A DNA stretch of 25,324 nt. Source: Methanoculleus marisnigri. GTDB lineage: Archaea > Halobacteriota > Methanomicrobia > Methanomicrobiales > Methanoculleaceae. The DNA is taken from NCBI GenBank assembly GCA_002503885.1, contig DASQ01000109.1, forward strand, positions 1 to 25,324. Reading direction: 5' to 3'. The translations under genes and the position numbers were made by a program. Positions 7,461-16,093 of the stretch are shown piece after piece (within the stretch, counting starts at the first letter, position 1; each line of letters opens with the position of its first letter). The notes under the pieces are model-generated. The model was not told the DNA's origin. It did not search any database and saw only the letters and a list, made by a program, of their open reading frames with translations.

Positions 7461-8324
7461 GTGGCAGAAGAAACGAGAGCGGCGCCCGGACCCGGTGGGC
7501 TTGCCGTCAACACCATCCATACCATGGACTGCATCCGGGGCATGCAGCGCCTCCCGGAGGGCTCGGTCGACGTCATCGTCACGTCGCCGCCGTACAATAT
7601 CGGGAAGGATTACAACTCCTACAACGACCGGCAGCCCCGGGAAGACTACCTTGACTGGATCGGGGAGGTCGCCGCCGGAGCGGCGCGTGTCCTCGCCGAC
7701 GACGGCTCGTTCTTCCTCAACATCGGCGGCAAACCCCGGGACCCCTGGATACCCTTCGACGTTCTCCAGCGGTTCCGCCCTCACTTCGAGCTGCAGAACG
7801 TCATCCACTGGGTCAAGTCGATCGCAATCGAAAAGGAGGACGTGGGCAGTTACGAGAATATCGCCGGAGACATCGCCGTCGGCCACTACCAGCCGGTGAA
7901 CAGTTCCCGTTACCTGAGCCAGTGCCACGAGCATATCTTCCACTTCACGAAGAAGGGCGAGGTGGCGCTCGACAAGCTGGGTATCGGCGTGCCCTATCAG
8001 GACAAGAGCAACATCGGGCGGTGGAAGGCGGCGGAGCGCGACCTCAGGGACCGGGGGAACACCTGGTTCATCCCCTACCGGACCATACGCTCCTCCCGAC
8101 CCCATCCGACCAGTTTCCCGGAGAAACTCCCCGAGATGTGCATCCGGCTCCACGGCTGCCGGCCCGGGACGCTGGTTCTCGACCCCTTCATGGGCATCGG
8201 GAGCACGGCGCTTGCGGCCCTCGCCCTCGGCGCGGACTACATCGGGTTTGAGATCGACCCGGACTACAGGGCAATTGCAGAGGCCCGGATCGCCGAAGCA
8301 TGCCGCGAAAAAGAACAGACCTGA
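7461..8324 (+). CDS. Site-specific DNA methyltransferase (TSPPY, beta-type motif order)
   Basis: This enzyme would transfer a methyl group from S-adenosylmethionine to an exocyclic amino group of cytosine (N4) or adenine (N6) in DNA. Catalytic motif IV TSPPYNIG (41-48) comes first. The AdoMet-binding motif LDPFMGIGSTALAALALGAD, with FEID after it, lies near the C-terminus, which is the beta-class order. TSPPY is more common in N4-cytosine enzymes but does not prove it. The protein is about 287 residues from GTG 7461. An earlier GTG at 7389 would add a proline- and arginine-rich extension across a T-run and is less likely; ATG 7524 is also possible, since similarity to the family begins around NTIHTMDCI. 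No restriction endonuclease gene is next to it, so it looks like an orphan methylase used for regulation or self-marking. Its target cannot be read from sequence. Confidence 0.9.
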   Translation: MAEETRAAPGPGGLAVNTIHTMDCIRGMQRLPEGSVDVIVTSPPYNIGKDYNSYNDRQPREDYLDWIGEVAAGAARVLADDGSFFLNIGGKPRDPWIPFDVLQRFRPHFELQNVIHWVKSIAIEKEDVGSYENIAGDIAVGHYQPVNSSRYLSQCHEHIFHFTKKGEVALDKLGIGVPYQDKSNIGRWKAAERDLRDRGNTWFIPYRTIRSSRPHPTSFPEKLPEMCIRLHGCRPGTLVLDPFMGIGSTALAALALGADYIGFEIDPDYRAIAEARIAEACREKEQT

Positions 8325-8326
8325 CG

Positions 8327-8336
8327 GATATTATAT
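8327..8336 (+). promoter_or_regulatory. TATA box for the permease gene
   Basis: GATATTATAT starts just after the methyltransferase stop and is centred about 29 bp before the ATG at 8361. This is the spacing for a leaderless or very short-leader transcript, so the permease probably has its own promoter. Confidence 0.5.
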
Positions 8337-8360
8337 CCCAAAACCCAAAACGAGAGACTG

Positions 8361-9605
8361 ATGGATACCCTCGTCCCCTTCGCCGTTGCCCTCGTGGTGA
8401 TCACCGTCGCATCGCTCAGGTATCACCTCCCCCCGTTCCTCACCCTGGTCGGGACATCCGTGCTCTTCGGCCTCCTTGCCGGCATGCCGGTGGAGACGCT
8501 CATGCCGGCGATCACGGGTGGTGCCGGGAGGATCTTCTCCATCCTCGGGATCGTCATCTTCTGCGGGGTCGGCATTGCCCAGGTCCTCCGTGAGAGCGGC
8601 CGGATAGCGGATATCGTCGCCGATATCCGGGGGCTGGTGCGCCGCCCCCTCGGCACGGCGGGAGCGGCCGGCTACCTCCTCTCCGTCCCGCTGATGTGCG
8701 GCATCACCTCGTTCGTCATCCTCGCCCCCATTCTCACCCACCTGCGCCCCGACCCGCAGGCATCAAAAATCCTCCTCTACTCCGCCGGCGTCGCCGGGAT
8801 GATATCCTACGTGCTCCTCTATCCCGCCCCCGTGGTTTACGCCACCGTGACGGCGCTCGAGATCTTCTCCGGTGAGCCCTGGACTATCGATCTCGTCGCC
8901 CTCCCGGTCTCTCTCCTTCTCCTCGCCGGGTTCCTCCTCGTCCTCCGGGCCCGCACGCTGCCGGAGGCGCCGCCTGCAGAACCCGCTCCTCCTGCGGGCG
9001 GCCGAAATCTGCGTGCCTGGCTGCCGTTCCTCGTCATCCTGCTCATGCTCGCGATCGGGTCTCTGGTCCCCCCGCTCCACGCTCTTGCGAACATCAACCT
9101 GGCGCTCCTCGCCGGACTCTTTGCCGCTCTTGCCACCGTTTCGGACGACACCCGACAGAAGGCCCTTGCCCGGGGGACAAAGAACGCCGGGATCATCATC
9201 TTCGACCTCGCCGGTGCCGGGGCGTTCGGCGGCGTCATCGCCGCAAGCGCGTTCCCTGCAGACGTGACTGCGCTGGTCCTGGGCTTTCTTCCCATCACGC
9301 TCCTCCCGTTCGTCATCGCCGCCCTGGTGCAGGCGGCACAGGGGTCACGGGTCGTTACCGCAACCGTCACCGCCACGATCCTCGCCACGATCCCGGCCGT
9401 TGCGGCGATCGACCCGCTCGCCCTGGTGCTCATGATCTCCGCGGGGGCGTTCATGTTCTCCTACGTGAGCGACCCCTTCTTCTGGCTGCTCAAACGGACG
9501 ACCGGCGACGACTTCTCCGCGGTGGTGCGGAACTACACCCTGCCGCTCTCGGCGGCAGGCCTCGTCACGCTCGCGGTTGCGCTGGTGATTCAGGCAGGTC
9601 TATAA
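8361..9605 (+). CDS. GntP-like permease (gluconate/organic-acid transporter superfamily)
   Basis: The 414-residue product is a polytopic membrane protein with about ten to twelve hydrophobic helices spread over the whole length and a charged, proline-rich loop near 200-215. Several stretches match the GntP family: GIVIFCGVGIAQVL in the first half, GAGAFGGVIAAS near 285, AAQGSRVVTATVTATI near 330 and VSDPFFWLLKRTTGDD near 380. GntP proteins import gluconate or related hydroxy acids with protons. Methanogens of this type do not live on sugar acids, so the substrate here is uncertain and may be another organic anion. The ATG is chosen because it starts the first helix and lies at the right distance from a TATA box. 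No metabolic partner gene is adjacent. The ion-transporter and citrate-transporter superfamily is the alternative assignment. Confidence 0.75.
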   Translation: MDTLVPFAVALVVITVASLRYHLPPFLTLVGTSVLFGLLAGMPVETLMPAITGGAGRIFSILGIVIFCGVGIAQVLRESGRIADIVADIRGLVRRPLGTAGAAGYLLSVPLMCGITSFVILAPILTHLRPDPQASKILLYSAGVAGMISYVLLYPAPVVYATVTALEIFSGEPWTIDLVALPVSLLLLAGFLLVLRARTLPEAPPAEPAPPAGGRNLRAWLPFLVILLMLAIGSLVPPLHALANINLALLAGLFAALATVSDDTRQKALARGTKNAGIIIFDLAGAGAFGGVIAASAFPADVTALVLGFLPITLLPFVIAALVQAAQGSRVVTATVTATILATIPAVAAIDPLALVLMISAGAFMFSYVSDPFFWLLKRTTGDDFSAVVRNYTLPLSAAGLVTLAVALVIQAGL

Positions 9606-9609
9606 GGCG

Positions 9610-9614
9610 TTTTT
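9610..9614 (+). terminator. T-run after the permease gene
   Basis: Five T follow the TAA stop by a few bases (GGCGTTTTTG), a plausible archaeal stop signal before the independent fdhA promoter. Confidence 0.35.
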
Positions 9615-9659
9615 GTGCCGCGTCCCACTGGTATTCCTCAAAATCTCTGCCCCGGCCAT

Positions 9660-9675
9660 GCATATTATATAACAC
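9660..9675 (+). promoter_or_regulatory. TATA box for fdhAB
   Basis: GCATATTATATAAC is an excellent archaeal TATA element about 35-45 bp before the fdhA start. It leaves a short leader that includes the GAGGGAGA ribosome binding site. It would drive fdhA and fdhB together. Confidence 0.6.
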
Positions 9676-9705
9676 GGGCGGTATGTAGTCCCTGCCAGAG
9701 GGAGA

Positions 9706-11769
9706 ATGATGGATATTAAGTACGTATCGACGACATGCCCGTACTGCGGCACCGGGTGCGGGTTCAACCTTGTTGTCCGGGACGGCAAGGTCTTTGACGT
9801 GGCGCACTGGCAGCGCGCCCCCGTCAACGGGGGCAAACTCTGCCCGAAAGGACGCTACGCGCACGAATTCGTGAACAGTCCCGACCGCCTCACAAAGCCG
9901 CTCATCAAGAAGGACGGCAAGTTTGTCGAGGCGACCTGGGACGAGGCCTACGACCTGATCGCGGAGAAGTTCAGGTCCTACAAACCCGACGAGATAGCCT
10001 GCCTCTCCTCCGCCCGGACATCGAACGAGGAGAACTACCTGATGCAGAAGTTTGCGCGGGTGGCGCTCAAGACCCCGCATGTCGACCATTGCGCCCGGCT
10101 CTGCCACTCATCCACCGTCGCGGGCCTCGCGGCGGTCTTCGGGTCCGGCGCGATGACCAACTCGATCATGGACATTAGCGAGTCGAAATGCGTCTTCGTC
10201 CTCGGGTCCAACACCTTCGAGCAGCACCCGCTGATCGCGCGAAGCATCATCCGTGCGAGGGAGGGCGGCGCAAAGGTGGTCGTGGCCGACCCGCGCAACA
10301 CCCCGACCGCAAAGCAGGCCGACCTCTACATGCCGTTCGTCTCCGGGACCGACGTCGCTATCTTAAACGGCCTGATGCAGGAGATCATCAAAAACGGCTG
10401 GGAGGATAAGGAGTTCATCGCGAACCGGACGAAGGACTTCGAGAAACTCAAGGAAGTAGTCATGAAGGATACCTACAGCCTTGAAAACGTCTCGAAGACA
10501 TCCGGCATCCCGGTCGAGAGTCTCAGGACCGCCGCCGAGTGGATCGCAAAGGCCGATGCTGCCGCGCTCATCTACTCGATGGGCATCACCCAGCACACCG
10601 TCGGCGTGGACAACGTCAAATCGACAGCCAACCTGATGATGCTCACCGGCAACCTGGGCAAGCCCGGCAGCGGCGTGAACCCGCTCCGTGGCCAGAACAA
10701 CGTGCAGGGCGCCTGCGATATGGGAGCCCTCCCGAACGTCTACTCCGGTTACCAGAAGGTCACCGACGAGGCGGCCCAAAAGAAGATGAAGGAGATGTGG
10801 GGCGTCGACAAGATCGCCGAGGGCAGGGTCGGTTACACCGTCACCGAGATGGTCAACCTCCTCGCCGACAGGCCCGGCAAGCTCAAGTGCATGTTCATCA
10901 TGGGCGAGAACCCGATGCTCTCCGACCCGGATCTCCACCACGTCGAGGAAGGGCTCAGGAACCTCGAGTTCCTGGTCGTGCAGGACATCTTCATGACCGA
11001 GACCTCCCGGCTTGCCGACGTCGTTCTGCCTGCGGCATGCTACGCGGAGAAGGACGGCACCCAGACGAACACCGAGCGGCGCGTCCAGCGCTGGAAGAAG
11101 GCCCAGGACCCACCGGGCGAGGCGAAGCCCGACTGGCAGATCCTCTGCGAGCTCGGGAGCCGGATGGGCTACCCGGAGCAGTTCGCATTCAACAGCCCAG
11201 AAGAAGTCTTCAACGAAGTCGCCGCCGTCACCCCGTCCTACCACGGTATATCCTACGGCCGCCTCGACCCTGACGGCCTGCACTGGCCCTGCCCGACCGA
11301 AGATCACCCGGGAACACCGATCCTCCACAGGGAGAAGTTCGCCATGCCCGACGGGCTCGGTGTCTTCTCCCCGATCGAGTGGAAACCGCCCGCCGAGGTG
11401 CCGGACGCCGAGTACCCCTATGTGCTCACGACGGGCCGTACGTTATGGCAGTGGCACACCGGCACCATGACCCGCCGGTCGTGGAGCCTCGAGAAAGAGG
11501 CGCCCACGGGCTGGATCGAGATCAACACCGAGGATGCGAAAGAACTCGGGATCGAAGACAAAGAGGTCGTCCGGGCGAGCACCCGCCGCGGGTCCATCGA
11601 TATTCCCGCACGGGTTACTCCGGAGATCATCAGGGGTGTCATGTTCGTTCCGTTCCATTACAAGGAGTGCGCGGCGAACCTCCTGACTCACAACGCGCTC
11701 GACCCGATAGCGAAGATCCCCGAGTACAAGGCATGTGCTGTAAAAGTCGAGAAGATTGCGGAGGTGTGA
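9706..11769 (+). CDS. fdhA: Formate dehydrogenase, alpha (catalytic) subunit
   Basis: This subunit oxidises formate to CO2 at a bis-pterin molybdenum or tungsten centre and passes electrons to FdhB, which reduces F420. The 687-residue length is normal for the methanogen enzyme. Near the N-terminus the [4Fe-4S] ligands are CPYCGTGC (Cys11, 14, 18) and Cys46 in LCPKGR. The active-site residue lies in DHCARLCHSS at position 133 and is encoded by TGC (10102-10104), so this is the cysteine and not the selenocysteine form. The following His134 is conserved. Pterin-binding segments include SNTFEQHPLIARSI, DPRNTPTAKQADLY, LRGQNNVQGACDMG and the C-terminal MoCo domain from about 565. The start is an ATG-ATG pair after GAGGGAGA. 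fdhB follows after three bases. There is no signal peptide, so it is cytoplasmic. Confidence 0.97.
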   Translation: MMDIKYVSTTCPYCGTGCGFNLVVRDGKVFDVAHWQRAPVNGGKLCPKGRYAHEFVNSPDRLTKPLIKKDGKFVEATWDEAYDLIAEKFRSYKPDEIACLSSARTSNEENYLMQKFARVALKTPHVDHCARLCHSSTVAGLAAVFGSGAMTNSIMDISESKCVFVLGSNTFEQHPLIARSIIRAREGGAKVVVADPRNTPTAKQADLYMPFVSGTDVAILNGLMQEIIKNGWEDKEFIANRTKDFEKLKEVVMKDTYSLENVSKTSGIPVESLRTAAEWIAKADAAALIYSMGITQHTVGVDNVKSTANLMMLTGNLGKPGSGVNPLRGQNNVQGACDMGALPNVYSGYQKVTDEAAQKKMKEMWGVDKIAEGRVGYTVTEMVNLLADRPGKLKCMFIMGENPMLSDPDLHHVEEGLRNLEFLVVQDIFMTETSRLADVVLPAACYAEKDGTQTNTERRVQRWKKAQDPPGEAKPDWQILCELGSRMGYPEQFAFNSPEEVFNEVAAVTPSYHGISYGRLDPDGLHWPCPTEDHPGTPILHREKFAMPDGLGVFSPIEWKPPAEVPDAEYPYVLTTGRTLWQWHTGTMTRRSWSLEKEAPTGWIEINTEDAKELGIEDKEVVRASTRRGSIDIPARVTPEIIRGVMFVPFHYKECAANLLTHNALDPIAKIPEYKACAVKVEKIAEV

Positions 11770-11772
11770 GAT

Positions 11773-13038
11773 ATGTCAGCAAAAGGCGATTTACTCTATG
11801 CGTGGACGACGGACGACAACCTCCGGGAGAAGGCGGAGACCGGCGGTGCGGTCACCGCGCTGCTGCGCCACGCCCTTGAGAGCGGTATGGTCGACGGGGT
11901 CTTTGCGGTCCGGAAGGGTGCGGACGTCTATGACGCGGTGCCGGCCCTGATCACCGACCCTGCCGAGATCGGTGGCATCGCGGGGTCGCTCCACTGCGGC
12001 ACCCTGCTGCTCCCCAAACAGATGCGGCGGTGCCTCCTCGCCACCGAGCCTGATATGAAGATCGCCACCGTCCTGAAAGGCTGCGACGTCAAGGCGATGT
12101 ACGAGATGGCCAAGCGCAACCAGGTCAACCTGGACAACATCATCATCATCGGCTTGAACTGCGGCGGCACCATCCGGCCGGAGGTAGCACGGATCATCGT
12201 CCGGGAGAAGCTCGGTCTTGACCCCGACGATGTCGTCAAGGAAGAGATCGACAAAGGAAAGTTCATTGTCCAGACAAAAGACGGCCAGCATGCCTCCATC
12301 TCGATCGACGAACTTGAAGAAGGATCGGAAGACCTCCTCGGGAACGAGGGGCTCGGCCGTCGGTCCAACTGCCGCCGGTGCAAGATCAAGATTCCGCGGC
12401 AGGCGGATCTCGCCTGCGGGAACTGGGGGGTCATCGGCGAGAAGGCCGGAAACGCCACGTTCGTCGAGGTCTGCTCGGAAAAAGGTGCGAACCTCCTCAA
12501 TGCGGCCGCAAAAGCCGGGGCGGTCGCCACCGAACCCGCGAACCCGAAAGGTGTCGAGATCCGCGGCAAGGTCGAGAACGCGATGCTGAAACTCGGCGAC
12601 AAATGGCGGGCGCGCTACTTCGGAGCGCTCGGTGAGGGCACGGAGCGCCTGAACAAGATCCGGGAGCAGACCTCCCGGTGCATCAAGTGTTACTCCTGCA
12701 TCGAGAACTGCCCCATCTGCTACTGCATCGATTGCAGCGCAAAGAAGGATTATCTGGTTGAACCTGGCGTGATCCCACCGCCCTTCATGTTCCACCTGAT
12801 CCGGTTCGCGCACATCTCCGACTCGTGCGTCAACTGCGGCCAGTGTGAGGAACTCTGTCCGGTGGAGATATCAAACTCGGTCTTCCTCCATGCAATCCAG
12901 ACCGATCTCGAGAGACTCTTCGGGTTCCACCCGGGCGAGGATATGACCCCGCCGGTGCTCGCGCTCGTCGAGGAGAGCTCGGAACGCGACCGGCTCATCG
13001 CCACCGGGAGCGACCAGATCTTCGATATCTTCAGATGA
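11773..13038 (+). CDS. fdhB: Formate dehydrogenase, beta subunit (F420-reducing)
   Basis: FdhB takes electrons from FdhA through iron-sulfur clusters to FAD and reduces coenzyme F420, which feeds methanogenesis; it can also supply electrons to heterodisulfide reductase. The 421-residue protein has the FrhB/FdhB fold: AETGGAVTALLRHALESG near 21-38, KGCDVKAMYE near 102-111 and GLNCGG near 127-132. Cysteines at 200, 203 and 215 may help bind a cluster. Two ferredoxin motifs follow, CIKCYSCIENCP (Cys303, 306, 309, 313) and CVNCGQCEELCPVEI (Cys352, 355, 358, 362). The ATG lies three bases after fdhA, with GGAGGTG as ribosome binding site at the end of fdhA, giving coupled translation. Its stop is only 7 bp from the stop of the convergent ClC gene. 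Confidence 0.97.
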   Translation: MSAKGDLLYAWTTDDNLREKAETGGAVTALLRHALESGMVDGVFAVRKGADVYDAVPALITDPAEIGGIAGSLHCGTLLLPKQMRRCLLATEPDMKIATVLKGCDVKAMYEMAKRNQVNLDNIIIIGLNCGGTIRPEVARIIVREKLGLDPDDVVKEEIDKGKFIVQTKDGQHASISIDELEEGSEDLLGNEGLGRRSNCRRCKIKIPRQADLACGNWGVIGEKAGNATFVEVCSEKGANLLNAAAKAGAVATEPANPKGVEIRGKVENAMLKLGDKWRARYFGALGEGTERLNKIREQTSRCIKCYSCIENCPICYCIDCSAKKDYLVEPGVIPPPFMFHLIRFAHISDSCVNCGQCEELCPVEISNSVFLHAIQTDLERLFGFHPGEDMTPPVLALVEESSERDRLIATGSDQIFDIFR

Positions 13039-13045
13039 CCGGAGA

Positions 13046-14926
13046 TCAACCGTCAACCATCGATCCCTTTTTTCCGTCAGGGCTGTTTTCCGGTTCAATC
13101 AGGGTGCTGTTCCCGGTAAGGCGGCGTTTTCCCCCTAACTGCGACGCTCTCCTGACATAGGCCTTCATGACGTCCGTTCGTGCGACAAATCCCGAGAGCG
13201 CCCTCGGGTCCTCCGCCGGGACAACGGGCAGGTGATGGATATCGTGTTCGGTCATCAGATCCAGAGCCTCACGTAGCGTACAGGCAGGATGCACGGTGAA
13301 CACCCGTGAACTCATGACCTTCTCCACCGGTACGTCGTGCTCGCCATTCATCCGGTGATCTCTGACATCATCGAGAGCGATAATGCCGACAAGATTCCCT
13401 TCCCCATCAAGCACCGGAAACCCGGTATGCAGCGTCTCGTCGATCAGGTGGAACACCCGCCCGGTGGTGTCATCGGGCGATACGGCGACGATACGGTCAC
13501 GGGGCACCATAATGTCGCCCACATGAATATCCTGGAGGATTTCAACCATATACTCGTCCCGGTGAGCAGCCGACCGGGACCGGTTCAGCACCTGCTCGCG
13601 GAAGATGGTAGACTGACCGATGAGAAGGACCGCCACGGAGACGGCACCCATTGCCGGCACGAGCAGGGAGAAATCGCCGGTCATCTCCACGACCATGATC
13701 ATGACCGCGATCGGCGCGTGGGAGATTGCACCGAAGAGAGCGATCATCCCGACGACAACGAAGACCGGCACCGATTCGACGGGCACGATCCCCGGGAGGG
13801 CGAGGTGCAGCAAGGACCCGAACGCGCCCCCCGTCGCCCCGCCGATCACCAGTCCCGGCGCGAAGACGCCGCCGCTCCCTCCGGAGCCGATGGTGAGCGA
13901 TGTTGTCAGGATCTTTGCAAACGGGAGGAAGAGCAGCACTCCGATCGGGAGCATGTTATAGAGCGCGAGCTGGGTAAAGCCGTATCCGGTGCCGAGACTG
14001 CCGAGCCCGACGATTGCCGCTTCGGGAGAGAGAGCCGCAAGAGCAAGAACGAACGTGCCGGTGAGGAATGCCCCGGCAAGGGGTCTGAAGTGATTTGGAA
14101 GATTGAAACGGCTGAATATTCCTTTGAAAACCTTGTTTGCCCCATAGAAGGTGTGGATGTACAGCAGGCCGACTGCTGTCGAGACCACGCCGAGGAGGAT
14201 GAAGAGCGGAATCTGGGTGACGTTCCAGAAGACTACTCCGGGGCCGAAGACCGGTTCGAAGCCTTCAACCAGACCGAAGATGGCGTATCCGATGACCGAG
14301 GCGAGGAACGCGGGAACGATTGCTTCGGCTTCGAAGTCCTGTTTGTAGAGGATCTCCGCAGCGAGAATTGCCCCCCCGAGAGGCGCCATGAAGATCGTGC
14401 CGATTCCGGCGCCGACACCGGTGGCGATGGCAAGCCTCCGCTCACGGGCGGAGAGGCCTAACAGATCGGCGGCGATCGAGCCGAAACCGGCCGACATCTG
14501 TGCAGTCGGCCCTTCACGCCCGGCGCTCCCCCCCGTTGAGATGGTCAGGACGGCAGTGACCGCTTTGACGAGGGGGACGCGCCAGCGAACCCGTCCCCCT
14601 CCGTGAAACGCCTTTATCGCCGCGTCGGTCCCGTGGCCTTCCGCCTCCGGGGCAAGGGTGTAGACCAGGAGGCCGGAGAGGAGTCCCCCGAAACAGATGA
14701 CGGGGAGTATCAGCCAGAGGTGCTCGGGAGGAGCCCACTGACTGATATCCTGGAGTGTCTGCCCTTCCTTCGGGAGGTGGAACCCGACGATATCTCCCAT
14801 GAAAAACGCAGTTCCTAGTTTCAGCCCTTCGAAAAAGAACAGTGCACCGATGCCGGCGATGAGCCCGACAATGACGGCGATAAGTATGATCCTCCTGTAA
14901 GGGGTGACGGTTTCCTCGATCTGCAT
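13046..14926 (-). CDS. ClC-family chloride channel/transporter with CBS pair
   Basis: The 626-residue protein joins a ClC membrane domain (about 10-450, many hydrophobic helices) to two cytoplasmic CBS domains (about 468-525 and 535-590), which in relatives often bind adenine nucleotides and regulate gating. Selectivity-filter motifs are visible: GSAGREGP with gating Glu138, and GSGGSGGVFAPGL near 350. The second glutamate that relays protons in the E. coli exchanger seems replaced by Ile192 (LAAEILYK), as I align it by eye, so channel versus exchanger activity is open. A polar, Lys-rich tail ends the protein. ATG 14926 gives the expected N-terminus, and a TATA box lies about 35 bp upstream with no strong ribosome site. 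It lies on the opposite strand between fdhAB and fdhC, with no clear functional link to formate. Confidence 0.93.
   Translation of the reverse strand: MQIEETVTPYRRIILIAVIVGLIAGIGALFFFEGLKLGTAFFMGDIVGFHLPKEGQTLQDISQWAPPEHLWLILPVICFGGLLSGLLVYTLAPEAEGHGTDAAIKAFHGGGRVRWRVPLVKAVTAVLTISTGGSAGREGPTAQMSAGFGSIAADLLGLSARERRLAIATGVGAGIGTIFMAPLGGAILAAEILYKQDFEAEAIVPAFLASVIGYAIFGLVEGFEPVFGPGVVFWNVTQIPLFILLGVVSTAVGLLYIHTFYGANKVFKGIFSRFNLPNHFRPLAGAFLTGTFVLALAALSPEAAIVGLGSLGTGYGFTQLALYNMLPIGVLLFLPFAKILTTSLTIGSGGSGGVFAPGLVIGGATGGAFGSLLHLALPGIVPVESVPVFVVVGMIALFGAISHAPIAVMIMVVEMTGDFSLLVPAMGAVSVAVLLIGQSTIFREQVLNRSRSAAHRDEYMVEILQDIHVGDIMVPRDRIVAVSPDDTTGRVFHLIDETLHTGFPVLDGEGNLVGIIALDDVRDHRMNGEHDVPVEKVMSSRVFTVHPACTLREALDLMTEHDIHHLPVVPAEDPRALSGFVARTDVMKAYVRRASQLGGKRRLTGNSTLIEPENSPDGKKGSMVDG
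13068..13073 (+). terminator. T-run ending the fdhAB transcript inside the convergent ClC gene
   Basis: Six T lie 30 bp beyond the fdhB stop and therefore inside the last codons of the ClC gene (its lysine codons on the other strand). It is a plausible stop for fdhAB, which would make the two 3' ends overlap as antisense RNA. Confidence 0.35.
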
Positions 14927-14953
14927 GGGATATATGAGGTATGGTTGCTTAAC

Positions 14954-14967
14954 ACATATTTAATTTG
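14954..14967 (-). promoter_or_regulatory. TATA box for the ClC gene
   Basis: On the minus strand this reads CCAAATTAAATATG, about 30-40 bp before the ATG at 14926, and gives a short leader. Confidence 0.45.
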
Positions 14968-15995
14968 GTTAGCTTCTTGCAGCAGTATACGATACAGGGG
15001 TGCGCATCGCCGCCGGACGTCCCGGCGCGCCCTCTTCTTTTATCGTGAGAACCGGGCGATAACTGCGTAGGGGACGATTTTCTTCAAAGGGGGCACTGGG
15101 GGCCACCCGATCATCGCCACCGGATCTTCGATGTGTTGCGGTGACGCTCCGCAGTGCGACGGATGGGACGTCCGGAGCTTGAGCACCAGAGGTGTCCATC
15201 CGGTCGGGGTGCTTTCCCCACTTCCCTGTGTGCCCGTTCCCGGAGCCGCCGCATGACTCCCGGGAGATGCCTGACAACGCCCATGTAACCTCCGGTGTCC
15301 CGGGATCGGGATTCGGCTGCTGGAGCGGGATCGCAGCCGTCAGAGGTTGAGCATATGCGTCTCATCAAGGTTGCAGCATCGGCGGGGGTTCGTGACGGGG
15401 CTATACCGAAGACCGTCCTCCAGGATAAAAGGTGCGCCCGGTCGCCGCTTGCTGCGGCACCATGACAGACCCCGGTGATCGTGGCCGAACTGCAGCCGGG
15501 CTCCTTTACCTGCCGCTCCGCCTGCCGCGCCGGGTTCCGGTGCGGCCGATCCCCGGCGAGACCGGGCGCGAAGACTGGCAGGGACCGCAAAGAGGATACC
15601 TCAGGCACCCATAGACCGTTCGATGGGGAATCTGACCCGGAACCGGAGATGACCCCCAAAAACTGAAACGAGTGCGTAACGTCTCCCTAAAAGCACCCTT
15701 CTTCCCGTAAGAAAGCCTGTTTTGGGAACACGTCCCGACGCGCAGACCTCTACGGTGATATTACCGGTTATTTGCCGTCGCGGAACAAATATCGTCGGAG
15801 ACCAGATGATCGACGCGGCAGCTTCCATATACCTGAAGAAATATCTTTCCAAAACCACCCATATTCCGCGTGGTCCCAAAAGCATTTTTAACAGCATCGT
15901 TTACCTATTTGTGAAGTTTAATTGCAGGAATGAACTTACAGCGGCGATAAATGCCTCAATCCCGGTTATATTCCCCGCGCATAGCGATCATTTCG
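14968..15995. other. Long gap between ClC and fdhC, no supportable gene
   Basis: This stretch of about 1 kb lies between divergently transcribed genes. From 14990 to about 15700 it is GC-rich and contains frames up to 182 codons on the minus strand (15111-15659). Their translations are rich in Arg, Ser, Gly and Pro without any recognisable domain, so I treat them as open by composition. There are scattered inverted repeats, for example GGCTGC...GCAGCC near 15325-15350, but nothing I can assign as tRNA, SRP or RNase P RNA. After about 15720 the sequence becomes AT-rich and runs into the fdhC leader. It could hold a decayed gene, an RNA gene or a long regulatory region. Confidence 0.4.
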
Positions 15996-16008
15996 AAACT
16001 TATTAATA
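15996..16008 (+). promoter_or_regulatory. TATA-like box for fdhC
   Basis: AAACTTATTAATA lies about 90 bp before the fdhC ATG, placing transcription start near 16030 and leaving a leader of about 60 bases. Confidence 0.4.
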
Positions 16009-16015
16009 GCACTCT

Positions 16016-16058
16016 CAGATTACTGATTAATTAGACCTATCCATTCAGATTACTTGAT
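16016..16058 (+). repeat. Direct repeat in the fdhC leader, possible operator
   Basis: CAGATTACTGAT at 16016-16027 recurs as CAGATTACTTGAT at 16046-16058. The copies start 30 bp apart, close to three helical turns, and overlap the expected transcription start. This arrangement would suit a dimeric regulator on one face of the helix, perhaps controlling formate uptake. The regulator is unknown, and chance repetition in AT-rich DNA is possible. Confidence 0.35.
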
Positions 16059-16093
16059 GGTATAGGTAGGACGTTTAGAGAGGTGTATGAAAA

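Noticed and set aside
10102..10104. Possible selenocysteine codon in fdhA
   Set aside because: The active-site codon is TGC (cysteine), not TGA, so no recoding is needed.
10363..11328. 321-codon minus-strand frame inside fdhA
   Set aside because: It is opposite a well-supported catalytic subunit, with the composition of a complement frame.
15111..15659. 182-codon minus-strand frame in the gap before fdhC
   Set aside because: It is rich in Arg, Ser, Gly and Pro with no recognisable domain, ribosome site or neighbour logic. Other frames are open here too, as GC-rich DNA allows.
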